Shown here in pieces: positions 9,801 through 17,515 of a stretch of DNA of 64,000 nucleotides. A program made the translations under genes and the position numbers. The first letter of the stretch is position 1; the number at the start of each line of letters is the position of its first letter. The notes under the pieces are model-generated. The model had not been told where the DNA came from. It worked only from the letters and a program-made list of their open reading frames with translations, and did no database searches. Source of the DNA: Lentzea sp. NBRC 105346 (GTDB lineage: Bacteria > Actinomycetota > Actinomycetes > Mycobacteriales > Pseudonocardiaceae); the NCBI RefSeq assembly GCF_030269605.1, contig NZ_BSTQ01000017.1, positions 180,722-244,721 of the forward strand, written 5' to 3'.

Positions 9801-11372
9801 GTGGGCGTGCCCGAGGCGTTCACCGAACCGGTCCCGGATCCGCTGGGCGATCTGCTGAGCCGGTACGCCCGGACGCACGGCCCGTTCGCGGCCCTCGAGC
9901 CGGCCGCGCGCTTCGGCCTGGGCGTGGCCGTGGTGACCGGTGTGCTGGAACGGATGGCTGGCACGGGCCGCCTGGTCCGCGGCGAGCTGCGTCCCGGCGG
10001 CACGCACACCGAGTACTGCGACGCCGAGGTGCTCCGCCGGCTGCGCCGCGCCTCGCTGGCCCGCCTGCGCGCCGAGGTCGAGCCGGTGGAACCGGCGGCC
10101 CTGGGCCGCTTCCTGCCGACGTGGCACGGCATCGGCCGCCGCCTGCGCACCGCCCCGACCGTCGACGACGTCTTCTCGGTGATCGAGCAGCTGGCCGGAT
10201 CCCCTTTGCCCGCAAGCGCTTTCGAGACACTGCTGCTGCCCGCGCGCCTGCCCGGCTACTACCCGGCGCTGCTGGACGAGCTCACCGCGTCCGGCGAGGT
10301 GACGTGGACGGGCTGCGGCTCGCTGGCGGGCGGTGACGGCTGGATCGCCCTGGCCCCAACGGATGTGGCGGATCTGCTGCTGCCGGACCTGGTTTCCGAG
10401 GCGGCCCCGTCATCACCCCTGCACACCGCGGCGCTGGAGGCCTTGTCCGGTGGCGCCCTGTTCTTCCGTCAGGTCGTCGACCGGGTGTCGCTACACGGCC
10501 CGATCACGGACGCGGAAGTCGTTGGCGCACTGTGGGATCTGCTGTGGGCAGGCCTGGTCACCAACGACACCCTCGCCCCGCTGCGCGCCCTCGTCGCGGG
10601 CGGCGGCACCGCCCACAAACCCCGCCGCGCAACGCCCCGCGGCCGCTACGCACGCCTACGCGCGGCCCGCCCGGACATGCCGTCGCGCACCGGCCCGCCC
10701 ACGGTCGCCGGCCGCTGGTCCCTCGCGATCATCCCGGCCGAGGACCCCACGCGCCGCGCCCACGCGCGAGCCGAGTCGTTCCTCGAACGCCACGGCGTCC
10801 TCACGCGCGGCGCCCTCGACACCGAACGCGTCACCGGCGGCTTCTCCGGCGTGTACCGGGTGCTGCGGGCGATGGAGGAATCCGGCCAGGTGGTCCGCGG
10901 CTACGTGGTCGAGGGCCTGGGCGCGGCCCAGTTCGCCGCACGCGGCGCGGTCGACCGGCTGCGAGCCCTGTCCCGCCCACCCGGCCAGGAACACCCAGGC
11001 GATCCCGACGCCGTGGTGCTGGCTGCGGCCGACCCGGCCCAGCCGTACGGCGCCGCCCTGCCCTGGCCTGTTCCGACCGGCGAAGGCAAACACCGCCCGG
11101 CCCGCAAGGCCGGAGCGCTGACCGTCCTGGTCGACGGCGTCGCCACCCTCTACGTCGAACGCGGCGGCAAGTCCCTGCTGTCGTTCACCGACGACGAACC
11201 CACCCTCCGCGCCGCCGCCCACGCCCTGAGCCGAGCCGTCCGCGACGGCTGGCTGGGCCAGCTGGCGGTCCAACGCGCGGACGGCGAGGTCGCCCTGACC
11301 TCCCGCCTGGCCACCGTCCTGCAGGAGGCCGGCTTCCGCGCCACCCCGAAAGGACTGCGGCTGCGCGCCTGA
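6828..11372 (+). CDS. lhr: ATP-dependent helicase Lhr (large helicase-related protein)
   Basis: At 1514 residues this matches the about 1513 of mycobacterial Lhr. Superfamily 2 motifs are in order: Walker A APTGSGKT (43-50), DEVH box (167-170), motif III LSAT, the LGIDMGSVDLVVQ region and motif VI QRVGRAGH. Then follow the winged-helix and Lhr-core domains (for example TWDRVNGELRGRPG) and the long C-terminal extension specific to bacterial full-length Lhr. The mycobacterial enzyme is a single-strand DNA-dependent ATPase and 3'-5' translocase that unwinds RNA:DNA hybrids and is induced by DNA damage. ATG 6828 is chosen from the leaderless promoter; an in-frame ATG at 6816 is also possible. The last third uses very uniform GC-ending codons but stays in frame. 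Confidence 0.95.
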   Translation: MDVLEAFSPATRQWFTGAFAAPTQAQTGAWAAAAAGQHALVIAPTGSGKTLAAFLWALDRLASAPKPAEPKHRCRVLYISPLKALAVDVERNLRAPLAGIRQAAFRLGAPEPSITVGMRTGDTPAEERRLFQRTPPDVLVTTPESLFLLLTSSARESLRGVDTVIVDEVHAVAGTKRGAHLALSLERLDALLQRPAQRIGLSATVRPVEEISAFLAGGRPVTVVQPKTPKTIEVEVEVPVEDMALLGQPTGEVSGSAAGAEQRTSIWPSVEQRILELVRQHRSTIVFSNSRRLAERLTARLNELAEEARELETFPAEAIGQSGLTTQVAATVARAHHGSMSREQRTQVEEDLKSGRLPCVVATSSLELGIDMGSVDLVVQVEAPPSVASGMQRVGRAGHQVGAISRGVMFPKFRGDLVSCAVVAERMQEGAIEAVRYPRNPLDVLAQHVVAMVAMEPWAVDEVAGLVRKAAPFAALPESALIAVLDMLSGRYPSEEFAELRPRITWDRVNGELRGRPGSQRLAVTSGGTIPDRGLFTVMTPPSENGPGSRVGELDEEMVYESRVGDTFLLGTSSWRVEDITHDRVIVVPAPGQPARMPFWKGDAPGRPLELGRAMGKFLREVSTMEPDDARSRASAAGLDAWATDNLIAYLGEQRKATRHVPNDRTVLVERFRDELGDWRLVVHSPFGAQVNAPWALAIAARLRERRGVDVQCAHSDDGIVVRLPDAVDLDGAEVKAAAEDVLLDPEEVEQIVIAEVGGSALFAARFRECAARSLLLPRRDPRKRTPLWQQRQRSAQLLSVAAKYESFPVVLEAIRECLQDVYDVPGLRELMTDIRARRVRVVEVETPTPSPFARSLLFGYVGMFLYELDAPLAERRAAALSLDSTLLAELLGSEAIRELLDPEVVAEVEQSLQRLAPDRRARHAEDAADLLRFLGDLSDAEALERGILREWLDDLVGQRRAIRVRIAGEERTVAIEDAGRIRDALGVALPVGVPEAFTEPVPDPLGDLLSRYARTHGPFAALEPAARFGLGVAVVTGVLERMAGTGRLVRGELRPGGTHTEYCDAEVLRRLRRASLARLRAEVEPVEPAALGRFLPTWHGIGRRLRTAPTVDDVFSVIEQLAGSPLPASAFETLLLPARLPGYYPALLDELTASGEVTWTGCGSLAGGDGWIALAPTDVADLLLPDLVSEAAPSSPLHTAALEALSGGALFFRQVVDRVSLHGPITDAEVVGALWDLLWAGLVTNDTLAPLRALVAGGGTAHKPRRATPRGRYARLRAARPDMPSRTGPPTVAGRWSLAIIPAEDPTRRAHARAESFLERHGVLTRGALDTERVTGGFSGVYRVLRAMEESGQVVRGYVVEGLGAAQFAARGAVDRLRALSRPPGQEHPGDPDAVVLAAADPAQPYGAALPWPVPTGEGKHRPARKAGALTVLVDGVATLYVERGGKSLLSFTDDEPTLRAAAHALSRAVRDGWLGQLAVQRADGEVALTSRLATVLQEAGFRATPKGLRLRA

Positions 11373-11522
11373 CCGGTGTCCGCTGCCCCCGCGCGCTTCC
11401 TCGTACGCGAGAGCGGCGAACTCGCGAATCGGGACACACATCACCCAATCGTGTGACCCGATAGTTCGAGTCACCACGAATCTACCGCGATTCCCCTGCC
11501 CTGGTGTCCGGGTTCGCGAGGT

Positions 11523-11852
11523 TCACAACCAGAACGCCCGGCCGGGTTCGTCGATCACGTCCAGCAGCGCGGCGGGCGAGGTTTGAGCAGGTACGTCCTG
11601 CAGCAGGTGCCAGCGGGTGTTGCGGTCGGGCCAGTACAGCCACCAGCGAGTGCCGTCGTGTCGCAGTTGGGCGATCGGACGCCGAGTCCACTCGGGCCCG
11701 AAGTCTTCACGCCATGGCGCGCGGACTTCCAGGATCGTCACGTTCGAGCCGCGCACGGTGTGCTCGACGCGGACCTGATGGCGATAGTGCGCGGGGATGC
11801 GCTGCTCGCACCAGCGGGCGATCTGACGCAGGTGGGTGTCCGGGACAGCCAT
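11523..11852 (-). CDS. DUF3024 family protein
   Basis: A 109-residue protein with the DUF3024 layout: an N-terminal RQIARWCEQRIP helix, a beta-rich core RVEHTVRGSNVTILEVRAPW, and RRPIAQLRHDGTRWWLYWPDRNTRWHLL. Small charged proteins of this family are common in actinobacteria and have no known function. ATG 11852 gives the family length; the frame continues upstream as proline- and arginine-rich sequence that looks non-coding. It converges with lhr across 150 bases and is separated from acdS by a 183-base gap in which no gene is seen. Confidence 0.75.
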   Translation of the reverse strand: MAVPDTHLRQIARWCEQRIPAHYRHQVRVEHTVRGSNVTILEVRAPWREDFGPEWTRRPIAQLRHDGTRWWLYWPDRNTRWHLLQDVPAQTSPAALLDVIDEPGRAFWL

Positions 11853-12035
11853 GACGCCGATCGTCGCAGGCGCGGGCGGGCGGCCCGCAGCAGGTTGCGG
11901 ACCGCGCGCGGCCGGCAGCGGCCCGCAGCGCGAACAGCTCCACGAGCGTCTCCGCGGCAGCACGGATCGCAGCGCACACACCGTTAGACCAGGCCGCACC
12001 AATCCGGACCGCGACGCCGGTCCGGCCGCCCGGTC

Positions 12036-13016
12036 TTAGGCGCGGAAGAGTCCCGCGTAGGCGTCGAGTGCCGGCTGGCCGCCGAGGTGTGCGTAGAGAA
12101 CGGTCGAGTCACGGGAGATCTCGCCGGTCGACACGAGCTCGATGAGCCCCGCCAGCGACTTCCCCTCGTACACCGGGTCGGTAATCATCGCCTCCAGCCG
12201 CGCACCGAGGCGGATGGCGTCCATTGTGGAGTCGTCGGGCACGCCGTAGACGCCCGCGTGGAAGCGCTCGTCGAGCTCGACGTCGGAGTCCTTGATCTCG
12301 GTCCCGATCAGCTTGGCCGTGGCGTGCGCGATGCGGGTGATCTGGGCACGCGTCTCCGCGGGTTTCGCGGACGCGTCGATCCCGATGACCCGGCGGTCTC
12401 CGGCGAACCCGGCGACCATGCCCGCCTGCGTACTGCCGGTCACCGAGCAGACGATGATCGGGTCGAAGCGCAGGCCGAGCTGCGCTTCCTGCTCGCGCAC
12501 CTCGTCTGCCCACGAGGCGAACCCGAGTCCGCCCAGCGGGTGGTCCGAAGCGCCCGCGGGGATCGGGTACGGGTTGCCGCCCGCGCGGCGCACGTCCTCG
12601 ATCGCCTGCTCCCACGCGGGTTTCACACCGATGCCGAAGCCCGCTTCGATGAGCCGTACGTCGGCGCCCATGAGCCGGCTCAACATGATGTTGCCGACCC
12701 GGTCGTAGATCACGTCCGGCCAGTCGACCCAGCTTTCCTGCACCAGCACGGCCTTCAGACCGGCGCGGGCAGCGGCCGCGGCGACCTGCCGGGTGTGGTT
12801 GGACTGGACGCCGCCGATGGACACCAACGTGTCGCAGCCCTGCGCCAGGGCGTCGGCGACGAGGTACTCCAGCTTGCGGGTCTTGTTGCCGCCGTAGGCC
12901 AGGCCGGCGTTGCAGTCTTCGCGCTTGGCCCAGATCCGCGCGCCGCCGAGATGCTTGGTCAGCCGCTCGAGCGGATGCACCGGGGAGGGACCGAACAGCA
13001 GCGGGTAACGGTCCAT
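12036..13016 (-). CDS. acdS: 1-Aminocyclopropane-1-carboxylate (ACC) deaminase
   Basis: This 326-residue PLP enzyme converts ACC, the plant ethylene precursor, to 2-oxobutyrate and ammonia. The PLP lysine is in GGNKTRK (Lys45); Ser72 is in GGVQSNHTRQ. The residues that I recall as separating true ACC deaminases from D-cysteine desulfhydrases are both present: Glu284 in DPVYEGK and Leu311 in YAHLGG, matching Glu295 and Leu322 of the Pseudomonas enzyme. The ATG shares a base with the gntR stop (TGATG), so the two genes form one operon under probable GntR control. This suggests association with plants or ethylene-producing hosts. Confidence 0.92.
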   Translation of the reverse strand: MDRYPLLFGPSPVHPLERLTKHLGGARIWAKREDCNAGLAYGGNKTRKLEYLVADALAQGCDTLVSIGGVQSNHTRQVAAAAARAGLKAVLVQESWVDWPDVIYDRVGNIMLSRLMGADVRLIEAGFGIGVKPAWEQAIEDVRRAGGNPYPIPAGASDHPLGGLGFASWADEVREQEAQLGLRFDPIIVCSVTGSTQAGMVAGFAGDRRVIGIDASAKPAETRAQITRIAHATAKLIGTEIKDSDVELDERFHAGVYGVPDDSTMDAIRLGARLEAMITDPVYEGKSLAGLIELVSTGEISRDSTVLYAHLGGQPALDAYAGLFRA

Positions 13017-13639
13017 CACATCTCCTCCTTCAGGGTCGCCCAGTTGCGTTCGACGAGTTGTGCCGCAAGTTCGCCGTCCCCGATACGGAAGGCCTCGATG
13101 ATATCCGCGTGCATCGATACCGAATGGTGTCCGATCGCCGAGGCGAACCGCTGGTGCTCCAGCCGCCGGACCAACGGCAGGTAGCGCTCGATGGTGGCGG
13201 CGACGGCGAAGTTGCCGCAGCGGTCGACGGCGACGGAGTGGAACTCGTCGTCGGCGTCGAGTGCAGCGACAATATCCTTTTGTTTTAGAGCTTCCTCGAA
13301 GCGCGCGTTCGCGACGCTCATGTCGTCGATGTCGTCGTCGCCCATGACGGCCGAGCGCGCGGCCAGCACGTGCATCGCCTGGACGACGGCGTGCGCGGCG
13401 CGCACCGCGTCGGCGTCCAGTGGCGTGACGCGCGTGTAGCTGCCCGGCTTCGCCTCGACGAGGCCCTCGTCGGCCAACCTCGACAACGCCTCCCGCACCG
13501 GCGTGCGCGACAACCCGAGACGAGCGGCGAGGTCGACGTCCCTGATTGCGGTGCCCGGTTCCAGGTCGCCGCGGACGATCGCGTCGCGGATCGCCGTGAC
13601 GGCCTGGTCCTTCAGCAGCGTGCGTCCAATATATTGCAT
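13016..13639 (-). CDS. GntR/FCD-family transcriptional regulator
   Basis: This 207-residue regulator has an N-terminal winged helix-turn-helix (about 10-70, with RDVDLAARLGLSRTPVREALSRLADEGLV) and an all-helical FCD ligand domain (DADDEFHSVAVDRCGN and HHSVSMHADIIEAFRIGD hold the metal/ligand-type His and Asp residues). It is co-transcribed with acdS, so it probably senses ACC, an amino acid or an organic acid and controls the deaminase. Its ATG lies inside an AT-rich motif (TATATTGCAT and inverted half-sites) that is a likely autoregulatory operator. The divergent def gene starts 36 bases away. Confidence 0.88.
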   Translation of the reverse strand: MQYIGRTLLKDQAVTAIRDAIVRGDLEPGTAIRDVDLAARLGLSRTPVREALSRLADEGLVEAKPGSYTRVTPLDADAVRAAHAVVQAMHVLAARSAVMGDDDIDDMSVANARFEEALKQKDIVAALDADDEFHSVAVDRCGNFAVAATIERYLPLVRRLEHQRFASAIGHHSVSMHADIIEAFRIGDGELAAQLVERNWATLKEEM

Positions 13640-13652
13640 TCTGCATACTGTA
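13628..13652. promoter_or_regulatory. Candidate GntR operator between gntR and def
   Basis: AT-rich, partly palindromic sequence in a GC-rich surrounding: ATATATTGCATTCTGCA at 13629-13645 followed by TACTGTAC. It covers the gntR start codon and lies 23 bases before the def ATG, so a bound protein could affect both genes. The same 17 bases recur at 24946-24962. Binding by this GntR protein is inference. Confidence 0.55.
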
Positions 13653-13674
13653 CGCGGAGTATTAGGCTTTGCAT

Positions 13675-14175
13675 ATGGCCCTCCGCGACATCCGGTACCT
13701 GGGCGACCCGGTGCTCAGCAGTCCCGCCGATCCGGTCACGAAGTTCGACCGCAACCTCGAAGCGCTGGTCAAAGATCTGCTCGACACCGTCGAACCGCCG
13801 GGGCGGGCAGGGCTGGCGGCGCCGCAGATCGGGGTCGGACTCCGGGTGTTCAGTTACGCCGTCGACGGCGACGTCGGATACGTGATCAACCCGGAGATCG
13901 TCGAGCTGTCCGGCGAGCTGCAGGAGGGCGACGAGGGCTGTCTGTCGGTACCCGGACTCTGGTACCCCACGACTCGGGCGAAGGAAGCGGTCGTCAAGGG
14001 CGTCGACCTGCGCAACGAGCCGGTGACCGTGCAAGGATCGGGCACGATGGCGCGCTGCCTGCAACACGAGACCGACCACCTGGATGGCAGGCTTTACCTG
14101 TCCCGGTTGACCCCGGAGCTGCGCAAACGGGCACTGCGCGCGGCTCGCGACTCCGAATGGTTCTGGGCAAGCTGA
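13675..14175 (+). CDS. def: Peptide deformylase
   Basis: This 166-residue metalloenzyme removes the formyl group from nascent N-terminal fMet. All three family motifs are visible: GLAAPQIG (46-53), EGCLS with metal ligand Cys89, and HETDH (131-135) with two His ligands and the catalytic Glu. ATG 13675 gives MALRDIRYLGDPVL, typical for the family. It diverges from gntR across only 35 bases, and its stop overlaps the xylB start (TGATG). The pairing with a sugar kinase is unusual. The genome may hold another deformylase, making this a paralog. Confidence 0.93.
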   Translation: MALRDIRYLGDPVLSSPADPVTKFDRNLEALVKDLLDTVEPPGRAGLAAPQIGVGLRVFSYAVDGDVGYVINPEIVELSGELQEGDEGCLSVPGLWYPTTRAKEAVVKGVDLRNEPVTVQGSGTMARCLQHETDHLDGRLYLSRLTPELRKRALRAARDSEWFWAS

Positions 14176-15464
14176 TGCTCGTCGCCGGCATTGACTCATC
14201 AACGCAGTCGACCAAGGTCGTCGTGTGCGACGCGGCGACGGGCGTGACGGTCCGCGAAGGGCGCGCGTCCCACCCGGAAGGCACCGAGGTCCCGCCCGCC
14301 GCGTGGTGGCAGGCGTTCCAGGAGGCGACGGCCGGCGGTCTGCTCGACGACGTCGAGTGCATCGGTGTCGCCGGCCAGCAGCACGGGCTCGTCGCGCTCG
14401 ACGGCGACGGCGAACCGGTGCGCGACGCGTTGCTCTGGAACGACACCCGGTCGGCGCGGGCCGCCGCCGACCTCGTCGACGAGCTCGGCGCCGCGACCTG
14501 GGCGGAGCGCACCGGCTCGGTGCCGCTGGCCAGCTTCACGATCACCAAGCTGCGCTGGCTCCAGCGTCACGAACCCGACCTCGCGCAACGGGTTCGGTCG
14601 GTACTGCTCCCGCACGACTGGCTCGGCTACCGGCTCACCAACCGCATGGCGACGGACCGCGGCGACGCGTCCGGCACCGGCTACTGGTCGCCACAGCACG
14701 ACCGCTGGGACACCGAGCTGTTGACGCACGCGTTCGGCCGCACCGTCGGACTGCCGACGCTGCTCGCCCCGCACGAACCTCTCGGCCGCACCCAGGACGG
14801 GGTGCTGGTGTCCGCGGGCACCGGCGACAACATGGCCGCCGCGCTGGGGCTGGGCATCGAGGTCGGCGACGTCGTCGTGTCGATCGGCACCAGCGGCACG
14901 GTGTTCGGCGTGACCGACCGGCCGACCGCCGACCCGGACGGCATCGTGGCCGGGTTCGCCGACGCGACCGGCCGCTTCCTTCCGCTGGTGTGCACGCTCA
15001 ACGCCGCCCGCGTGCTCACCGCGACCGCGGCGATGCTCGGCGTCGATCTGTCCGAATTGGACAGACTGGCGCTGGCGGCCGAGCCGGGCGCCGAAGGTCT
15101 CGACTTCGTGCCGTATCTGGACGGCGAACGCACCCCGAACCTGCCGGACGCGACAGGCACTCTCTCCGGCATGACACGCGGGAACATGACGCCGCGGAAC
15201 ATGGCGCGTGCGGCGGTCGAGGGCATGCTCACCGGTCTCGTCGCGGGCCTGGACGCGTTGCGGGACAACGGGGTGACGACCAGGCGCGTGCTGCTGATCG
15301 GTGGTGGCGCCCGCTCACGGGCCGTGCAGGAGATCGCGCCGCTGATCTTCGGCGTGCCGGTGACCGTGCCGGAGCCCGCGGAGTACGTCGCGCTCGGCGC
15401 GGCCCGTCAGGCGGCGTGGGCGCTCACGGGCGCCCTGCCCACGTGGCACGCACCCGTTCGGTGA
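14175..15464 (+). CDS. xylB: Xylulokinase (FGGY family)
   Basis: This 429-residue kinase has the FGGY layout: N-terminal GIDSSTQSTKVVV phosphate loop, GQQHGLVALD and WNDTRS (substrate region), DASGTGYW, the second-domain loop GTSGTVFGV, and the C-terminal signature VLLIGGGARSRAVQEIAP. Xylulokinases phosphorylate D-xylulose for the pentose phosphate pathway, and the GQQHG/WNDTR pattern favours xylulose over glycerol. It is somewhat shorter than the about 480 residues of typical XylB. It is translationally coupled to def. No xylose isomerase or pentose transporter lies nearby, so the true substrate may differ. The 3' end overlaps the VOC gene by 41 bases. Confidence 0.85.
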   Translation: MLVAGIDSSTQSTKVVVCDAATGVTVREGRASHPEGTEVPPAAWWQAFQEATAGGLLDDVECIGVAGQQHGLVALDGDGEPVRDALLWNDTRSARAAADLVDELGAATWAERTGSVPLASFTITKLRWLQRHEPDLAQRVRSVLLPHDWLGYRLTNRMATDRGDASGTGYWSPQHDRWDTELLTHAFGRTVGLPTLLAPHEPLGRTQDGVLVSAGTGDNMAAALGLGIEVGDVVVSIGTSGTVFGVTDRPTADPDGIVAGFADATGRFLPLVCTLNAARVLTATAAMLGVDLSELDRLALAAEPGAEGLDFVPYLDGERTPNLPDATGTLSGMTRGNMTPRNMARAAVEGMLTGLVAGLDALRDNGVTTRRVLLIGGGARSRAVQEIAPLIFGVPVTVPEPAEYVALGAARQAAWALTGALPTWHAPVR

Positions 15465-15951
15465 GCGGCGGCGCGTCCTCGGTGCGCAGGAACTCGAGCC
15501 ACGGTCCGGGTTCGGGACGCACCGAGGCCCAGCCGTCGCCGCTGCGCACCACGGGGTGACCCGACGCCCGCGCGGCCGCGAGCGGGTCCGGCACGTCGAT
15601 CACGATCGCGGCGACGTCACCGGTGTCCATGTACTCGGGCCGCGGTTCGAGCACGCAGAACTCGTTGCCCTCCGGGTCGCACAACACGACCCACGGCACG
15701 TCGCCCTGCCCGATGTCGACGTGCTGCGCGCCGAGTTTCAGGGCCAGCTCGACTATCGCGGCCTGATCCTGCGCCGAGGAGCTCGCGAGATCGAGGTGGA
15801 TCGGGTTCTTCTCGATCTTCGGGGCGTCGTTCAGCACGAACGTCAGCTCGACGCCGTCGCCCACCAGCTCGGACCAGAAACCGGCCAGTGCCTGAGGATC
15901 CGCCGCGTCGAAGGTGATTTCCACACCGAGGAGCGTACTGTCTCGCGCCAT
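15424..15951 (-). CDS. VOC (glyoxalase/bleomycin resistance) family protein
   Basis: This 175-residue protein shows two VOC beta-alpha-beta units. The first runs from LGVEITFDAADPQALAGFW to VVLCDPEGNEFCVLEP, and the second is DVAAIVIDVPDPLAAARASG onward and shorter. These folds bind a divalent metal and act as isomerases, dioxygenases or drug-binding proteins; the exact reaction cannot be assigned. ATG 15951 shares the tetranucleotide CATG with the start of the opposite-strand phosphatase gene, so the two start codons overlap. A GTG at VEITF is an alternative that would remove this overlap. Confidence 0.75.
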   Translation of the reverse strand: MARDSTLLGVEITFDAADPQALAGFWSELVGDGVELTFVLNDAPKIEKNPIHLDLASSSAQDQAAIVELALKLGAQHVDIGQGDVPWVVLCDPEGNEFCVLEPRPEYMDTGDVAAIVIDVPDPLAAARASGHPVVRSGDGWASVRPEPGPWLEFLRTEDAPPLTERVRATWAGRP

Positions 15952-17515
15952 GGCGAAGTTGGTCCTCGGCCCGCTGCTGCGACACGTCGGTGACACCACG
16001 GCGACGGTCTGGGTGGAGACCGACGAGCGGTGCACGGTGACGGTCGCGGGCCACTCCGTCTCGACGTTCCAGGTGGGCGAGCAGCACTTCGCGCTCGTGC
16101 GGCTGCGTGACCTCGGGCCGCGCACCGAGTACGACGTGCGGCTCGACGGCGAGGTCGTCTGGCCGCTGGCCGGCGACCCGTACCCGAAGCCCACGATCCG
16201 CACGAAGGACGTCAAACGCATCCTGTTCGGCTCGTGCCGCGCGGCGAAGCACGACGTGGACAAGCTGGGCCGCGACGCGCTCGACGCCTACGCCACCCGG
16301 ATGGCGCAGAAGCCTGAGGACGAGTGGCCCGACGCGATGCTGCTGCTCGGCGACCAGGTGTACGCCGACGAGCCGACCGACGCGGCGAAGCGGTGGCTGC
16401 GCGAGCACCGGCACGGCACGGACGAGCCCGCCGACGAGGTGGTGCATTTCGCGGAGTACGCGCATCTGTACCTGGAGACGTGGTCGGATCCCGAGATCCG
16501 CTGGATGATGTCGACGGTCCCCAGTTCGATGATCTTCGACGACCACGACGTGCGCGACGACTGGAACACCTCGTACGTGTGGCGTGAGCACATGAAGGCG
16601 AAACCGTGGTGGCGCGACCGGATTCGCGGCGCCTTGTCGTCGTACTGGGTCTACCAGCACATCGGCAACCTCGGTCCGGACGACCTCGACTCCGACCCGC
16701 TGTTCAAGCGGGTTCAGGAACACGGCGGCGACGTGCTGCCGTTGCTGGAAGACTTCGCTGAAGAGGCCGACCGGGAGTCCGGCGGGCGCAAGCCGATGCG
16801 GTGGAGCTATCGGCGCGACTTCGACCGGATCCGGCTGCTGGTGATCGACACCCGGTCGGGCCGGATCCTGGAGGACGGCCGGCGGTCGATGGTCGGCGAC
16901 GACGAGTTCGAGTGGATCGAGGAGAACGCAGCCGGCGACTTCGACCACCTGCTGATCGGGTCGTCGCTGCCGTGGCTGATGCCGCACGCGTTGAGCCATT
17001 TCCAGTCGCTCAACGAGATCGGCGCCGCCAAGGCCGGCTGGCAGGGCCGGGCGGCCGAGCGGATCCGGCAGGTGCTCGACCTCGAGCACTGGCCGGCGTT
17101 CCGTCAGTCGTTCGACCGGTTGACGCGGCTGGTCCAGAAGGCCGCTTCCGGCGTGGAGACGGTCTGCGTGCTGTCCGGCGACGTGCACCACAGTTATGTG
17201 GCCGAAGCCGAATTCCCTGTGCGCACAAGGGGGCGCGCGCTGCAACTGGTGTGTTCGCCGGTGCGCAACGAGCCGCCGGGGTTCATGTTGCCGGCGTTCC
17301 GGCTGGCGTGGTCACGGACCGCGGCCCGGCTGCTGCGCAAGCTCGCTTCCCTGGCCGGGGTGCCGGAGGACCTGATGAGCTGGCGCAAGCTCACCGGTCC
17401 TCACTTCGGCAACTCCGTGGGGTTGCTGGAGTTCGACGGCGACCAGCCGCGGTTCCGGCTGGAAAGCGCTGACGGGCAACAGAAAACGTCCGTCCTACTT
17501 GGTCGCGAGCCTTAG
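15950..17515 (+). CDS. PhoD-like metallophosphatase (alkaline phosphatase D family)
   Basis: This 521-residue protein has the metal-binding blocks of PhoD-like enzymes: FGSCRAAKHD, LLLGDQVYAD, IFDDHDVRDDW and a C-terminal SGDVHHSYVAE. A small beta domain (about 1-85) precedes the catalytic part, as in other PhoD proteins. No signal peptide or Tat motif is seen, so it is probably cytoplasmic, unlike secreted Bacillus PhoD. It likely hydrolyses phosphodiesters or monoesters; the substrate is unknown. ATG 15950 is chosen for the family-like MAKLVLGPLLRHVGDTTATVW. The 3' end overlaps the MDMPI gene by 21 bases. Confidence 0.85.
   Translation: MAKLVLGPLLRHVGDTTATVWVETDERCTVTVAGHSVSTFQVGEQHFALVRLRDLGPRTEYDVRLDGEVVWPLAGDPYPKPTIRTKDVKRILFGSCRAAKHDVDKLGRDALDAYATRMAQKPEDEWPDAMLLLGDQVYADEPTDAAKRWLREHRHGTDEPADEVVHFAEYAHLYLETWSDPEIRWMMSTVPSSMIFDDHDVRDDWNTSYVWREHMKAKPWWRDRIRGALSSYWVYQHIGNLGPDDLDSDPLFKRVQEHGGDVLPLLEDFAEEADRESGGRKPMRWSYRRDFDRIRLLVIDTRSGRILEDGRRSMVGDDEFEWIEENAAGDFDHLLIGSSLPWLMPHALSHFQSLNEIGAAKAGWQGRAAERIRQVLDLEHWPAFRQSFDRLTRLVQKAASGVETVCVLSGDVHHSYVAEAEFPVRTRGRALQLVCSPVRNEPPGFMLPAFRLAWSRTAARLLRKLASLAGVPEDLMSWRKLTGPHFGNSVGLLEFDGDQPRFRLESADGQQKTSVLLGREP

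Noticed and set aside
11440..11500. tRNA-like GTTCGAGTC segment after lhr
   Set aside because: No acceptor stem, D-arm or anticodon arm can be built around it.
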